From CBDCYS01 sp965224215 (GTDB lineage: Bacteria; Acidobacteriota; Terriglobia; Bryobacterales; UBA6623), in NCBI GenBank assembly GCA_965224215.1, contig CBDCYS010000010.1:31167-95166 (forward strand): a stretch of 64,000 nucleotides of DNA, read 5' to 3'. The translations under genes were made by a program, and so were the position numbers. Below the pieces are notes generated by a model, which searched no databases, was not told where the DNA came from, and was given only the letters and a program-made list of their open reading frames with translations. Within the stretch, counting starts at the first letter, position 1. Each line of letters begins with the position of its first letter. This document shows, in pieces, positions 19,401 to 28,841 of this stretch.

Positions 19401-20402
19401 ATGCGTCGGCATCGTCGCGGGAGGATTGTCCGCCCTCGCGGTAGCCGCCCCGCCCAACAACGGTCACCAGTGCACTCACACACCCACGCGAATACGACCG
19501 GCCGGAAACTACAGTTTTCCCTCTGGATCACTGTCGTCTTCATCGTGGTCGAGTTCGTTGCCGGCATGAAAGCCGACAGCCTGGCGCTGCTTTCCGACGC
19601 GGGCCACAACTTCACCGACGCCTTTGCGCTAGGGCTGGCCTGGTTCGCTTTCTACCTCCAGTCGAAGCCGCCCGACACAGTCAAAACCTTCGGTTATCAG
19701 CGGGCCGGCGTGCTTTCCGCTTTCGTCAACGCGGTCACGCTGGTAGCGCTGGCGTTCTTCATTTTCTACGAAAGCTATCAGCGCTTCCTGGCCCCGCGCG
19801 AAGTGCAAGAAACTATCATGATCGCCGTTGCCAGCGCGGGCCTTGTTGTCAATATCTGTGTCATGATCGCTTTGCACGCCGACAGCCGGCATGACATCAA
19901 CATCCGCGGTGCTTTCATACATATGCTGGGAGACGCCCTTTCCTCGGTCGGGATCATCATCGGCGGCGTGGTCATTGCCTACACGCGCCTGCCCTGGATC
20001 GACCCGCTCTTGTCGGTGCTTATCGGTCTTCTGATCCTGTGGAGCGCCTGGGACATCATTCGCGAGTCACTCAACATTCTGCTCGAAGGATCCCCGCGCG
20101 GGATGGACCATGAGGATGTCTGCCACACCCTCGCCAACGTCGAAGGTGTCATCGACGTTCACGACCTCCATATCTGGAGCCTTTCCTCCAACGCGCACGC
20201 GCTGAGCTGTCACGCTCTGATCAACGATCTGCCGCCCTCGGCCAGCGAACAGATCTTGCAGCGAATCAATCTCGTTCTTGCAAACACCTTTAGCATCCGC
20301 CACACCACGATTCAGTTTGAACATGTTCGTTGTGAGCACGCCGAGAGCATTTGTTCGAATCATTCGGCGGAAGAAGCCGAGCATCACCACTCACCGAATT
20401 GA
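19401..20402 (+). CDS. cation diffusion facilitator metal exporter (CzcD/ZitB type)
   Basis: Six-helix CDF protein that exports Zn2+ (possibly Co2+/Cd2+) from the cytosol by proton antiport. Helix II has HxxxD metal ligands (DAGHNFTD, His69 and Asp73) and helix V has HMLGDALSS. The C-terminal metallochaperone-like domain (DVCHTLANVEGVIDVHDLHIW) and a His-rich tail (EAEHHHSPN) are present. The N-terminus is also His-rich (VHSHTHAN). The ATG at 19401 is followed by a very basic extension; a GTG at 19470 would remove it, and neither has a clear ribosome-binding site. Confidence 0.88.
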   Translation: MRRHRRGRIVRPRGSRPAQQRSPVHSHTHANTTGRKLQFSLWITVVFIVVEFVAGMKADSLALLSDAGHNFTDAFALGLAWFAFYLQSKPPDTVKTFGYQRAGVLSAFVNAVTLVALAFFIFYESYQRFLAPREVQETIMIAVASAGLVVNICVMIALHADSRHDINIRGAFIHMLGDALSSVGIIIGGVVIAYTRLPWIDPLLSVLIGLLILWSAWDIIRESLNILLEGSPRGMDHEDVCHTLANVEGVIDVHDLHIWSLSSNAHALSCHALINDLPPSASEQILQRINLVLANTFSIRHTTIQFEHVRCEHAESICSNHSAEEAEHHHSPN

Positions 20403-20510
20403 ACTTGGGAAGAGCGAACCCGCTGTGCTCCACGGTCTGTGACACTCGCGCCGGAAAGGTCGATCGCTGCTGAGGACCAACGCGGGCTGGGATGCCGCCT
20501 CACTTGAACA

Positions 20511-21709
20511 ATGGCGCGAATCGTTGAAGATCTTTGGGGAGAACAACTCTTCCTGCAGGGTTCCGACTGCGACCTCAGCGTCGACCGCCGTGCCGGCCGG
20601 CTGACTTTCACACGGCACTTCGTCATCGGCAAATCCCGCGAGCAAACGATCCAGCTCGACCGTCTCGAAGGCCTGACGATCATGGCCGACGGCTTGCCCG
20701 CGATGAGTACGAGGCTAGTCGGCAAGCTGCTGCGAGGCGTTCTGAATGCTCACAAGGAAGGCCCACCGGACCTGGGAGACCTGACGAGCGAACTCCCGAT
20801 GGGAATTAGGCTGCGGCTGCTCGAGCATGGCGACAGCTTGAGCGCGAAGCCGAACGAAGTGCGGTTCTCGGTCGAAACCTTACGCGACCGGCAGAGCCTG
20901 GTCGAGTTCGCCTTCAAGCTCGCGGCGGCGGCCGGGCTGCACTACGGCGCCGTATTCGCTATACCAAATGCCGGCCTTCAAATACGTCTTCGCAGCCGGC
21001 AGGGGCCTAATCTGGGCAGATTGCCAGGCCGAAGCGGCGAAGCGGAGGACTCCGGCCTGGGCGATGCTGCGTCGGAGGCTCTGGCCGCTGCCAAAGTGCC
21101 AAGTTTCGAGCCGTCCACGTTCCACTGCAACCACAAAGTTCTCGAATGGTCACCGGGGAAGCGAGTTGTTTTCCGGAGACCGTTTCGGTGGGCCGCCACT
21201 TTTATCTTTCCGTTCACATTGCTCGTCTTTACCGGGCCGGGAATCTACGTCTTCTCGAAACTCAACTCCGAGCCGATGGACCTGGCCGTCACGATCTTCC
21301 TCACGTTATTTGGTTCAGTCATCGGAGGGATCGCAATCGTTGTCGGTGTCATGCTGCTGCCGCGTGAGATTGAGATCGACTGGATGTCGCGCCAGATCGC
21401 GGCCCAAACTTGGTTTCGTTCGCGGAAGCTGCGCTTCGATGAACTCGAGCGTTTGGAACTCGTCGCCAAGCGGTCGCGGAGTTCGGGAGGAGAATCGGGC
21501 AGCGGGTCGGTTTCCTTCGCGTGCAATTTGCGGGCTGTCTCGCGGACCGGAATGGGCAAAGGCCCAAAGAGCTAGCGCTCGTCAGCACCGAGTCGTTCCA
21601 GCAGTCTGGAGAACCATTCTGGGAGGGTGTTCCGCTTCTCTTCGACCTGGCAGCGGCGATCCGCGTTGAAGGCCGAATTGTAGACTACGAGTTCCGTCAG
21701 GCCAAGTAA
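20511..21709 (+). pseudogene. two-helix membrane protein, probably frameshifted
   Basis: The first frame (20511-21575) encodes a soluble N-terminal domain, two membrane helices (TFIFPFTLLVFTGPGIYVF and FLTLFGSVIGGIAIVVGVML) and the start of a PH-like C-terminal part (LPREIEIDWMSRQIAAQTWF). It then ends abruptly in low-complexity sequence. A second frame takes over with plausible continuation (ELALVSTESFQQSGEPFWEG, then FDLAAAIRVEGRIVDYEFRQ) to 21709. A one-base shift near 21500-21530 best explains this. The two-helix plus PH-like layout resembles the protein at 24005-25489, which is intact. Function unknown. Confidence 0.55.
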
Positions 21710-21757
21710 GGCATGCGGGAGGAGTTCTTCGTTGCGAGTCGGACCAGGGGGCGGTTG

Positions 21758-22009
21758 TCAGGAGGACGAAGAGGCTGAGAAGTGGAGTTTGCCGGCCTGC
21801 CCGAGTTCGTAGACTCTCTTTACCGCTTTTTCAGCTGATTCGTCGGAAGCAAGCATATTGCGGCCTATCAGGCTTTGCAGTGCCTCGGAAACTCCTTCCT
21901 GGGACACCGGTTCCCCCGTCATCTCGCTCACGTAGGAGCGGATATTGTCAGCGTCCGCTCCCTTAAGGCTGTTGATTGATTCAAGGACCAAAAGCTCCAT
22001 CGCGGTCAT
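21758..22009 (-). CDS. small winged-helix-like protein, 83 aa
   Basis: MTAMELLVLESINSLKGADA, then SEALQSLIGRNMLASDES and AVKRVYELGQAGK: a compact helical pattern like the winged helix of PadR-type regulators, followed by a Ser-rich tail. AGG lies at a usable distance from the ATG at 22009. It could be a stand-alone regulator; no target is visible. Confidence 0.5.
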   Translation of the reverse strand: MTAMELLVLESINSLKGADADNIRSYVSEMTGEPVSQEGVSEALQSLIGRNMLASDESAEKAVKRVYELGQAGKLHFSASSSS

Positions 22010-22380
22010 TGGTGGTACCTCACCCTGGTTAAGCTTTTACGCCCTTTAGCGCGCATTTGTCAATGGGACTTTTCACTAGGACTTAGCTTGGCGCGTACCT
22101 TTTCGTCCTTTTCTCGCGCCTGAATCGGGCCCACCGGAAGAGCAGAGCACGGTTCGGACATAAGAGAAGGTTACGTTTTGGCGTGGGCGAGCCCCACGCA
22201 TGCCGCGTCGAGACTTCTCTCGACGCATGTATGGAACGGTTGAAGCAGCGCCAATAGAGCAAGCGGCCCATCTTTGAGCCTTCTATTTCGCCACCTCTCG
22301 CTTCACCCGCGGTGATAGATGCGGGCTAGGGATGCGAAGCCAGGCGAACGCGGCTCAGCCAGAAAGGCTCGAGTGAGCGA
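22010..22380. repeat. intergenic region with paired hairpins and a REP-like core
   Basis: GCGTGGG (22183-22189) pairs with CCCACGC (22195-22201), and GCGTCGAGA (22207-22215) pairs with TCTCGACGC (22220-22228), giving two adjacent strong stem-loops. At 22305-22330 is a variant of the dispersed repeat (ACCCGCGGTGATAGATGCGG). The hairpins lie downstream of the aldo/keto reductase gene on the minus strand and could terminate it. A 62-codon open frame over them (22083-22271) looks accidental. Confidence 0.5.
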
Positions 22381-23889
22381 TTAAGCCCTCTGTGAGATCG
22401 AATCCACTTGTCGCCCGGCCGCGTCGACCGCCCGGACGTGATACCAAAGCCCGCCCTGCGCGCCGCTGGGCGCGTCGTTGTCGGTGAAACGGAACGGGTC
22501 GAGCGTGATCTGTGGCTTGTAGGGTTCGACCGCGATGCGCTCGTCGCGCCGCCATACCTCGTAGCGAACGATGGGGTCGCCACCGGCGTAGGCGTTGTGC
22601 CAGGAAATATCAACGCGGCCTTCGTTCGCCCGCTTGACCTCAACTTTCTGGGGCGGCTGGAAGCCCGTCGACGGACGCTGGAAGAAGTTTGTTTGGATGC
22701 CGTGCAGTGCGGCCACACGGCTTTCGATGTCCTTTTTCTCCATCACCGATAGCGGCTTCGCAATTTGGCAGGCGGCTAGGTTGGAGACGATCTGATCCCG
22801 TTCGGGGTCATTGTTCTTGTCGATCAGCCCGATGCCGGTAATCAGGGTACTCATGCCCTCCGGGTTCAGCGAATAGCGGATGAAATCCTCGTGCGACACC
22901 TTTCCCTTCTTGCCCACACTGAGAACGCTCTGCCCGGGACTGCCCGCGTACTTTTGCTCCAACCCGTACATTACGCCGTCCGCGAATACTTTCATGCCGA
23001 TGATGCCCATGCCCGCCGCATGCGCCACGGGTATCGAGTTCGTCTGGTGGCAAAAATAGTTGGGATCGTTGGGATTGCAAGCAACTAGCAGCGTGTCGAG
23101 CACGCGCTTGGTGTCGCGCTGGATGGCGTACATGTGCACAGCCGGGTTCTCGTGGCCGGTAATGCCGATGTGGCGAATCCACTTTTTATGCCCGGGGTTC
23201 TCTCCGGTATGGTTCGTACCGTCGCGGAAATCGACAAGTGTCGGGATGGCTCCGATACGGGGTAGTGATTTGTCGCCCGGGTTGTCGTAGCCCTCGAATG
23301 CGGCGTCGACCTCTTCGTTGACGCCGATGTGGTGAATCTGCATCAGGTCAAGATAGGCTCCCTCGGGGATGTGCCCTTTGCCATCGCCAAAGAACTGGGT
23401 CAGGGCGCGCTTCACGTCTTCGGCCACGAGCGCGCCGCCACCTGCCGAGCGGCCCATCGGTTTCGAGCCGTAGCGCACAACGCCGTGACGTAACCCCGTC
23501 TTCGTGGCTATGAAGAGCCGCCCGCGCAGATTGTGGTCGTAGCCGGGTTGGTCAGACTTCAACTTCAGTATTTCGAAGGCTTTGCCGTAATGCAGTTGGC
23601 TCAACTGATAGTCGTTGGCCGTCTCAAGGTAGGTGACGCCGGCGCGGACAGCCTTCACGACGATTTGAACTTCCTCTTCGCTTTTCGACTTCCACATGAC
23701 CTTGTTACCGCCAGCCAAGCCGAAGGTCGTCACCTCGCGTCCAGTGCGGCCGAGCACGCGGGTGGCCAGTTTGTTTTCGGCAGGGTGCGCCCAGGTCGCA
23801 AAGCGCCCGGAAATCGGCAGAAACGTGGTTGCCATAGCGGCGGAACCGGCCCAGCGTAAAGCGTCGCGGCGAGTGTAGTTTGTAGTCAT
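22381..23889 (-). CDS. Tat-exported aldo/keto reductase with C-terminal Fn3-like domain, 502 aa
   Basis: The N-terminus MTTNYTRRDALRWAGSAAM is a twin-arginine signal. The body is an aldo/keto reductase TIM barrel starting TRVLGRTGREVTTFGLAGG, with ETANDYQLS in the position of the catalytic Asp/Tyr strand, KTGLRHGV near the Lys, and LMQIHHIG at the usual His strand. Residues about 410-500 form a fibronectin type III-like domain (VEVKRANEGRVDISWHNAY, YEVWRRDERIA). An exported AKR is unusual for NADPH-dependent enzymes, but this Tat-AKR type is common in Acidobacteriota and Planctomycetota. Substrate unknown. Confidence 0.82.
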   Translation of the reverse strand: MTTNYTRRDALRWAGSAAMATTFLPISGRFATWAHPAENKLATRVLGRTGREVTTFGLAGGNKVMWKSKSEEEVQIVVKAVRAGVTYLETANDYQLSQLHYGKAFEILKLKSDQPGYDHNLRGRLFIATKTGLRHGVVRYGSKPMGRSAGGGALVAEDVKRALTQFFGDGKGHIPEGAYLDLMQIHHIGVNEEVDAAFEGYDNPGDKSLPRIGAIPTLVDFRDGTNHTGENPGHKKWIRHIGITGHENPAVHMYAIQRDTKRVLDTLLVACNPNDPNYFCHQTNSIPVAHAAGMGIIGMKVFADGVMYGLEQKYAGSPGQSVLSVGKKGKVSHEDFIRYSLNPEGMSTLITGIGLIDKNNDPERDQIVSNLAACQIAKPLSVMEKKDIESRVAALHGIQTNFFQRPSTGFQPPQKVEVKRANEGRVDISWHNAYAGGDPIVRYEVWRRDERIAVEPYKPQITLDPFRFTDNDAPSGAQGGLWYHVRAVDAAGRQVDSISQRA

Positions 23890-24004
23890 ATGGAACCCTC
23901 CAACGAAGAAGAACTCTTCTTTGATACTTTAGCAAGGAACAAGTCGACATCCCACGACCGTCCCACACAACCTCCGGACATACGGCTGCTGGGGCTGTGG
24001 GCTT

Positions 24005-25489
24005 CTAATGGCGTGATGCGATCAGCCTCTGCATCTGCTCGACGATCCATTCGGCTTCGCGCTTGTTCTTGATGTTCCCGCCGGCCTTCACCTTCTTGCC
24101 GATCTTGGGGTGGATCTCGATATCGTAGTAGGCCTGCGCGGACTGCGTAGCCGTTTCGCTCTGTTGCATTCCGATGCCGAGTTTGACGTGGTCGATCTCC
24201 GAGATCGGAATTTCTTTCGTTGAGGAGATGCCGAGCGTCGACCGCCTGATCTTGACCCGTCCTAACTCAATGACCACGCGAGTTGTAGCAAACCAAAGAT
24301 CAACGGCCGCGAAAAAGAGCAAGACTCCGAACACCCCGAACAAGATCGGAAAGATCAACGGAAACTCCATGTAGAGCTGCAGCCATACGGCCCCCGCCCA
24401 AATCAGCAGGAATACGGTCAGGGCCAGGGCGCTGCCAACGTTGCGAGCCGCTCGATAGTAGAATTCCGTCCCTCCCGATTCGCTAGGGCCAACGCGCACC
24501 GTTGCCTGGTTGGGGTCGAAGGTTTGCGTGGGAGACTTGGATCCCCAGCTCCCCCCCGGTTCGATCGGTTCGGGTGAGCTATCAGCGGTCTTGAAAATTG
24601 GTAGCTCGAAAGCACACTTGAAGTCGACGCCTGGAAGATCCGCGATCGACTCAAGCCTCCAAACCACATTGCTAAGCGGGTCGCGATCATCGGTTGGTTC
24701 ACATTCATAAGGAATCACAAACTCAACGGGCACGGTGGCGCCCCTGTACCCGAGCGCGAGCTGCGCTGGGTGGATCGTTTGCTCTTCTTGCCAGAGAATT
24801 TTCTCTGTCGTTGATCGGTTGCCGGTGCCACCGCTGTTTCTCTCTCTCTCGATGCGGTGGACACTGGAGAGCTTGAGTTCGAAACCGGATTCGGGGATCG
24901 ACTGAAGCGACGTCTCAATCCTGCCGCGGAGACGGCCGCCGACCACGCCGGGGACTGTTGACATCTGGAAGATCGAGGCGCCGAATTTACGCCAGCGCAA
25001 CGTCGCCCGGACGGCCCAAATGAGCAGGCCTAAGCCGATGAGTGGGAACATCAGCCCGAGCAGAGCCAGCTTGTTGTCCTTCTCGACAAATTCCTTGGGG
25101 ATGACCAGCAGCAGCGGCGCCGAGATCAGATTCCAGAAAACGGCGAACGCCCAGGTGAAGAGCATGGTCTGTTTGTTCGCGCCGAGCACGCGGCCTTGGG
25201 CCCAGTCTGGACGCCACATCCAAGGCCTATCGGGATGCTGTTGCTGGAGCGCATCCAGTTCCGCGATTTTGCTCGCCGCGAAGCGGCCGAAAGCGATCAG
25301 TCCGAAGCCGACTCCACAAAAGCAAAGTGCAAGGATGATCTCGAGAAAGAGTTTTTCCAGATCATCGGGGTCCTCATTGAACTGCTGTACGGCGAGGTAA
25401 ACGGCCCACAGGCCGGCCCCAGCGAAGGGGACTCCGAACAAGGCCAAACAGCCTGGATTTGCTTTGGGCCGCGGTGAAGTTGGAGGCAC
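24005..25489 (-). CDS. membrane protein with PH-like C-terminal domain, about 494 aa
   Basis: Hydrophobic helices near residues 15-35, 45-70, 110-165 and 375-425; the large middle domain is soluble and beta-rich. The C-terminal part (TTRVVIELGRVKIRRSTLG, EIPISEIDHVKLGIGMQ) resembles bacterial PH-like membrane domains. GTG at 25489 is preferred because AAGAG precedes it by seven bases; an in-frame TTG at 25507 has no such site. The layout matches the damaged gene at 20511-21709, so they are distant paralogues. Function unknown. Confidence 0.65.
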   Translation of the reverse strand: MPPTSPRPKANPGCLALFGVPFAGAGLWAVYLAVQQFNEDPDDLEKLFLEIILALCFCGVGFGLIAFGRFAASKIAELDALQQQHPDRPWMWRPDWAQGRVLGANKQTMLFTWAFAVFWNLISAPLLLVIPKEFVEKDNKLALLGLMFPLIGLGLLIWAVRATLRWRKFGASIFQMSTVPGVVGGRLRGRIETSLQSIPESGFELKLSSVHRIERERNSGGTGNRSTTEKILWQEEQTIHPAQLALGYRGATVPVEFVIPYECEPTDDRDPLSNVVWRLESIADLPGVDFKCAFELPIFKTADSSPEPIEPGGSWGSKSPTQTFDPNQATVRVGPSESGGTEFYYRAARNVGSALALTVFLLIWAGAVWLQLYMEFPLIFPILFGVFGVLLFFAAVDLWFATTRVVIELGRVKIRRSTLGISSTKEIPISEIDHVKLGIGMQQSETATQSAQAYYDIEIHPKIGKKVKAGGNIKNKREAEWIVEQMQRLIASRH

Positions 25490-25743
25490 GGATGATCTCT
25501 TACTCAATTCTACGGGTAAGAGCGTTGTTCAATTCAAGCGAAAGCTGTCGGCAGGCTTTGACGAAGAGAGAAGCCCGGCATAGGCGGCACGCGCGGCTTG
25601 ACGTGGAGCGTGTCTCCAGACTTGCCGTGGCTCCATCCCTGGCGGCATCGTCTCGGCGCGCACGTTGAGCACGGCGAGCAGGCGCAACGAGGTCGTGCCG
25701 ACTTCTTGAGCTTCCCCGTCAGGCGGTGAGAAATGCGGGTTCG
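25490..25743. repeat. intergenic, with REP-like core at 25714-25745
   Basis: No gene is seen. The right end holds GCGGTGAGAAATGCGGG, the best match in the window to the 3' arm at 7636-7654. It overlaps the last bases of yraN. Confidence 0.5.
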
Positions 25744-26271
25744 CTAAAATCGTCGAGCCTTCTTCGCGGACGCTGCCGTGAAAGCGCTCTTGTAAAGTTC
25801 GATTCTGGGCTCCCCGCCCAACAGCACACTCACTACATCGAAGCGGACCCGGCGGAAATCGATGTCCGCCCTACGCGCATATTCTTTGGCCGCGCGGATC
25901 AAGTGGCGGCGCTTCTCTTGTCCGACGGCCCGTTCCGGCCGTCCGAACTCCTCGCTGGCCCTGGTCTTGACTTCAACGATTGCCAGCCGGTCCGAGTCCC
26001 AAGCAACCATGTCGAGCTCTTGCCGGCCGTGGCGAGGCCGATAGTTGCGGGCTACGACGGTATAGCCGAGGCGGCGGACGTGGTCATAGGCAAGATCTTC
26101 GCCCCTCCGAGCGTCGCGGAGGTGCTGAGGCAAGGCACGTTCAGCGCGCGCCCGCAGCCATTCCCGGAGGAGTTGATACACAGGGATAGGAGAGTCGAAC
26201 GATGACGGAGAAAAAACGAGGGGGGAGCGACCCAGGGCAGGATGCGTGGGGCCAAGACGGCGCTGGCCCAA
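25744..26271 (-). CDS. yraN: YraN/UPF0102 family endonuclease-like protein, 175 aa
   Basis: RRGEDLAYDHVRRLGYTVVA, NYRPRHGRQELDMVAWD and LAIVEVKTRASEEFG are the UPF0102 signatures, with the restriction-endonuclease-like E...(E/Q)xD...ExK metal site. It probably acts on DNA; the family is uncharacterised biochemically in most bacteria. The N-terminal 50 residues before RRGEDLA are longer than usual, so the true start may be an internal GTG near residue 31; neither has a strong ribosome-binding site. Confidence 0.8.
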   Translation of the reverse strand: MGQRRLGPTHPALGRSPLVFSPSSFDSPIPVYQLLREWLRARAERALPQHLRDARRGEDLAYDHVRRLGYTVVARNYRPRHGRQELDMVAWDSDRLAIVEVKTRASEEFGRPERAVGQEKRRHLIRAAKEYARRADIDFRRVRFDVVSVLLGGEPRIELYKSAFTAASAKKARRF

Positions 26272-26476
26272 CCGGCTACAGGCTGAAATCTAGCAGCTTG
26301 ACAGAGTGCGAGTCAAGTGAAAAACCTCCCCCAGGCCGGACTTCCGTCGCGCCCACGTCCCCTTGAAGGCCGACGTTGCTCGCCGAGAGGCGCGTACCGA
26401 GTGAGAAAGGCCGACCCCGGTTCGGCTCAAAGGGGCTGACAACCATGTAGCGGCAAAGACTTCGGTTCCGGGGATC
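26272..26476. other. intergenic, no gene seen
   Basis: Holds a weak relative of the dispersed repeat (CGAGTGAGAAAGGCCG near 26399). No coding sequence or strong hairpin was recognised. Confidence 0.35.
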
Positions 26477-27379
26477 TCAATGCCCGTAGTCCGCCTTTAA
26501 CACCGATTCGTCACGCCAGCGCGGGCTGGTCTTTTCGGCCGCCTTGGTTTTCTTCGCGAGCGCGGAGCAGCTTTGTGCAAGAACTTTGAAGACGCTATGA
26601 GCCACGATCCGGTGGCCCAGGTCATTGGCGTGCACCTGGTCCTCGTGGATCATCCAGTCGGTGTCGCCGTAGGCGGCAAGCAGGTCGACGAACAGGCAGC
26701 TCTCCGCTGCGGCGACCTCATGGATCGCTTCGTTGTATTGTCGAAAGAGCCCGAGATCAGCCTGGCTCCAAAGGGGCCCGTATAGATCAAAACCTGTCAT
26801 GTAGTAGGGGCCAAGCAGCACAATAACCGGCTGGATATGCTCCCGAACACGCAGGACGAGAGTTGTTAGGTCTTCCCGAAAATTCGGCAGGGTTGTCCCG
26901 CTACGAGCGTCGTTGAGGCCATAGGAGACGATCAACAAATCAGGTGCTTGTGCGAGCACGTGCTTTTCCAACCGGTCGAGGGCCGCTGGTTTTCCGCTCT
27001 TTTCGTAACCCGGACTGCGGGTCGAAATCACATTGGCCCCGATGCCTGCATTGAAAAACTTCATCGGACTTGCCTGGAAGTCATTGATCAGGCTTGCGAG
27101 AACGGGAACCCAGCAGCGTTCCGGCGAGGTGCTCCAGCCTCCCGCCGTTGTGCTTTCTCCGAGAGCCACCATCTTTCGGAACTCCTCGCTCTGCCAATCT
27201 TTTCGTTGCGGGACCGCGGAGGGTGCCGCCGGGTGCTCCTCGACAATCTCGTCGGCAATCTCCGCGACAATCGGCTGATTCGGGAAGGTCGCGCTGACGA
27301 CACCTCCGCCAGCAAGGGCTCCCACAGCCACATTGAGCCAGTCTCTCCTCGACATACTTCGCTTTGCGATCTCGCTCAT
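26477..27379 (-). CDS. exported SGNH/GDSL-type hydrolase, 300 aa
   Basis: Tat-type leader MSEIAKRSMSRRDWLNVAVG followed by an SGNH hydrolase domain. Block I is ALGESTTAGG (GES in place of GDS, keeping the Ser nucleophile), block III is SYGLNDARSG (GxND), and block V is DQVHANDLGHRI with the catalytic Asp/His pair. It probably removes ester groups from carbohydrates or lipids in the periplasm. AGAGG sits seven bases before the ATG at 27379. The open frame upstream to 27541 is Gly-rich and not part of the gene. Confidence 0.78.
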   Translation of the reverse strand: MSEIAKRSMSRRDWLNVAVGALAGGGVVSATFPNQPIVAEIADEIVEEHPAAPSAVPQRKDWQSEEFRKMVALGESTTAGGWSTSPERCWVPVLASLINDFQASPMKFFNAGIGANVISTRSPGYEKSGKPAALDRLEKHVLAQAPDLLIVSYGLNDARSGTTLPNFREDLTTLVLRVREHIQPVIVLLGPYYMTGFDLYGPLWSQADLGLFRQYNEAIHEVAAAESCLFVDLLAAYGDTDWMIHEDQVHANDLGHRIVAHSVFKVLAQSCSALAKKTKAAEKTSPRWRDESVLKADYGH

Positions 27380-27541
27380 CTGAATACCTCTATACGCTTG
27401 GGGTCGCCCCGATGATTCTCCAGCCAGGATTCCCGACCAGATCACCCCGATCACTCCCCCGGACGAATCTCCGAAGCCCCCCGCCCTACCAAGCCCCCGC
27501 CCAACGAAGCCCCCAACGAAGCCAATGATATCGTGCGGCAA

Positions 27542-28195
27542 CTCGCGAAGCGACAGCAGGCTCCGCCCGGGGCCGACCCCGGGGTTGCGCTTCTGCTCCG
27601 CCGATTTTCTACGATCTCACGCCGCTTCCCGGCTTCAGGCTGATCGTTCCTCGTGCAAAGTGTGCTGTTTTCGGGGACTTTCTTGGACTTTTCGATGTAC
27701 TTTCACATGATTTTTCGGCTTTCCGGGCCAGATCGAAGGGCTTGGGGATTTTGGTAAGCTGTTTGTTTCAGTGGTATAGGAAATTCGATTGCCAGGATTT
27801 GGCAGATTCTGTCAGGTTTTTGGAATTTTGGGGTCCTCGCGAGGTCCTGCTTGCCTTTGCATTCGTTTGAGCACGGGTTTGTGCATGGCCGCTTGTGATT
27901 CGATCGATTCACCGCTCTTAGCATAGTGGCACTATTGCGGATGTCAAGCCTCGGGCGGGAACATTTGTTGAAAACAGAGGAGATGTTTCTTTTCGGTTCC
28001 GTGACTGGCCTTTGGTGATTGGCGGTATCGGTTTGTTGGGTGCTTGGAAATTGACTTGCAGGTTGATGGAACGGCTTGCCCCCAGAAGACCCGGCGGTAA
28101 GGAATCGGGGGTGCTCAGGCCCTTGTCATGGCCGAAAAGGATGTTCGGCAGCTAGCGGAGGAAGCGGCGCGCAAGCGGGTGAACGTAGCGAAAGA
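27542..28195. other. gene-poor stretch, locally AT-richer
   Basis: No gene is supported. The part 27700-28020 is clearly lower in GC than its surroundings, which could mark transferred DNA or a promoter region. It leads into the tandem 42-bp repeats at 28196. Confidence 0.4.
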
Positions 28196-28305
28196 CCGCA
28201 GGTCTCTTTGAGCCCTGCTCTACGGGATTCAAATGGGCCGCAGGTCTCTTCGAGCCCTGTGTTACGGGATTCGAAAAGGCCGCAGGTCTTTTCGACCCCT
28301 GCGCT
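28196..28305 (+). repeat. three tandem 42-bp repeats, the third cut by IS110
   Basis: Units start at 28196, 28238 and 28280 with CCGCAGGTCT and continue GAGCCCTG then TACGGGATTC. The third unit reads as far as CCCTGCGCT and is then interrupted by the IS110 element; its remainder ACGGGTATTCG is on the far side at 33085. The same unit occurs twice, in inverted orientation, at 43505-43619. The repeat therefore serves as the IS110 target. Confidence 0.8.
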
Positions 28306-28712
28306 GATATGGTGTGACCTGTCAAGTTTGCGCGCACGACTGCTGTCGCGCGGAGCCTCAACTCCGCGTTGGCCAACGAACGAGGACAAGAAGAACAGCC
28401 TGTGGAAGAGAGCGTTTACGACGATGGATCCATCTGATATTCGCGGGTTCTCGCCAGAGTAGTCTGCATCGTGGAGCTGCCTCACTCTACGGACGAAGAT
28501 CGTTCAACCGAGCGCTTCCTTGACGAAGGTCGCTCCATCAAGTGCTTCTTAGCGCAGTCGAGGGTTCTCCTGGCAGGCTCAGTTTCCAGTCAGCCGTCCT
28601 CCTTGTCCTACCTTGTGAGGCTGCCGCCCGAAGCCGGCAACCAAAATCGTTATCGCTACCGCTTGCTGGCAGCTCATCGTCCTCGGCAGCTAGCCATCGC
28701 CCTCGGCAGCTA

Positions 28713-28841
28713 GCCATCGCCCTCGTATAAGGTGCCTCTTGGCGGTCGGACGGGTTCTGTCAAGGGCGCGGGTTACCGCGGCGAAGCGTACCCTTGACAG
28801 GTTTCGGCCGGTCGCCTACGACGTCAATCGAGGGCGATGGC
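28713..28841 (-). ncRNA. candidate bridge/seek RNA structure of IS110 copy A
   Basis: Non-coding tail of the element, 40 bases beyond the transposase stop. GCCATCGCCCTCG (28713-28725) pairs with CGAGGGCGATGGC (28829-28841), enclosing an inner pair CTGTCAAGGG/CCCTTGACAG. IS1111-type members carry their guide RNA downstream of the transposase. The structure is conserved in copy B. Extent, strand and RNA production are inferred. Confidence 0.45.

Noticed and set aside
5803..25745. Composite transposon bounded by IS1182 and other IS copies
   Set aside because: No second copy of the IS1182 ends in the window, and the intervening genes look chromosomal.
28196..28305. Tandem 42-bp repeats considered as a CRISPR array
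   Set aside because: Units are contiguous and diverged with no unique spacers, and no cas genes are present; they are the IS110 target repeat.
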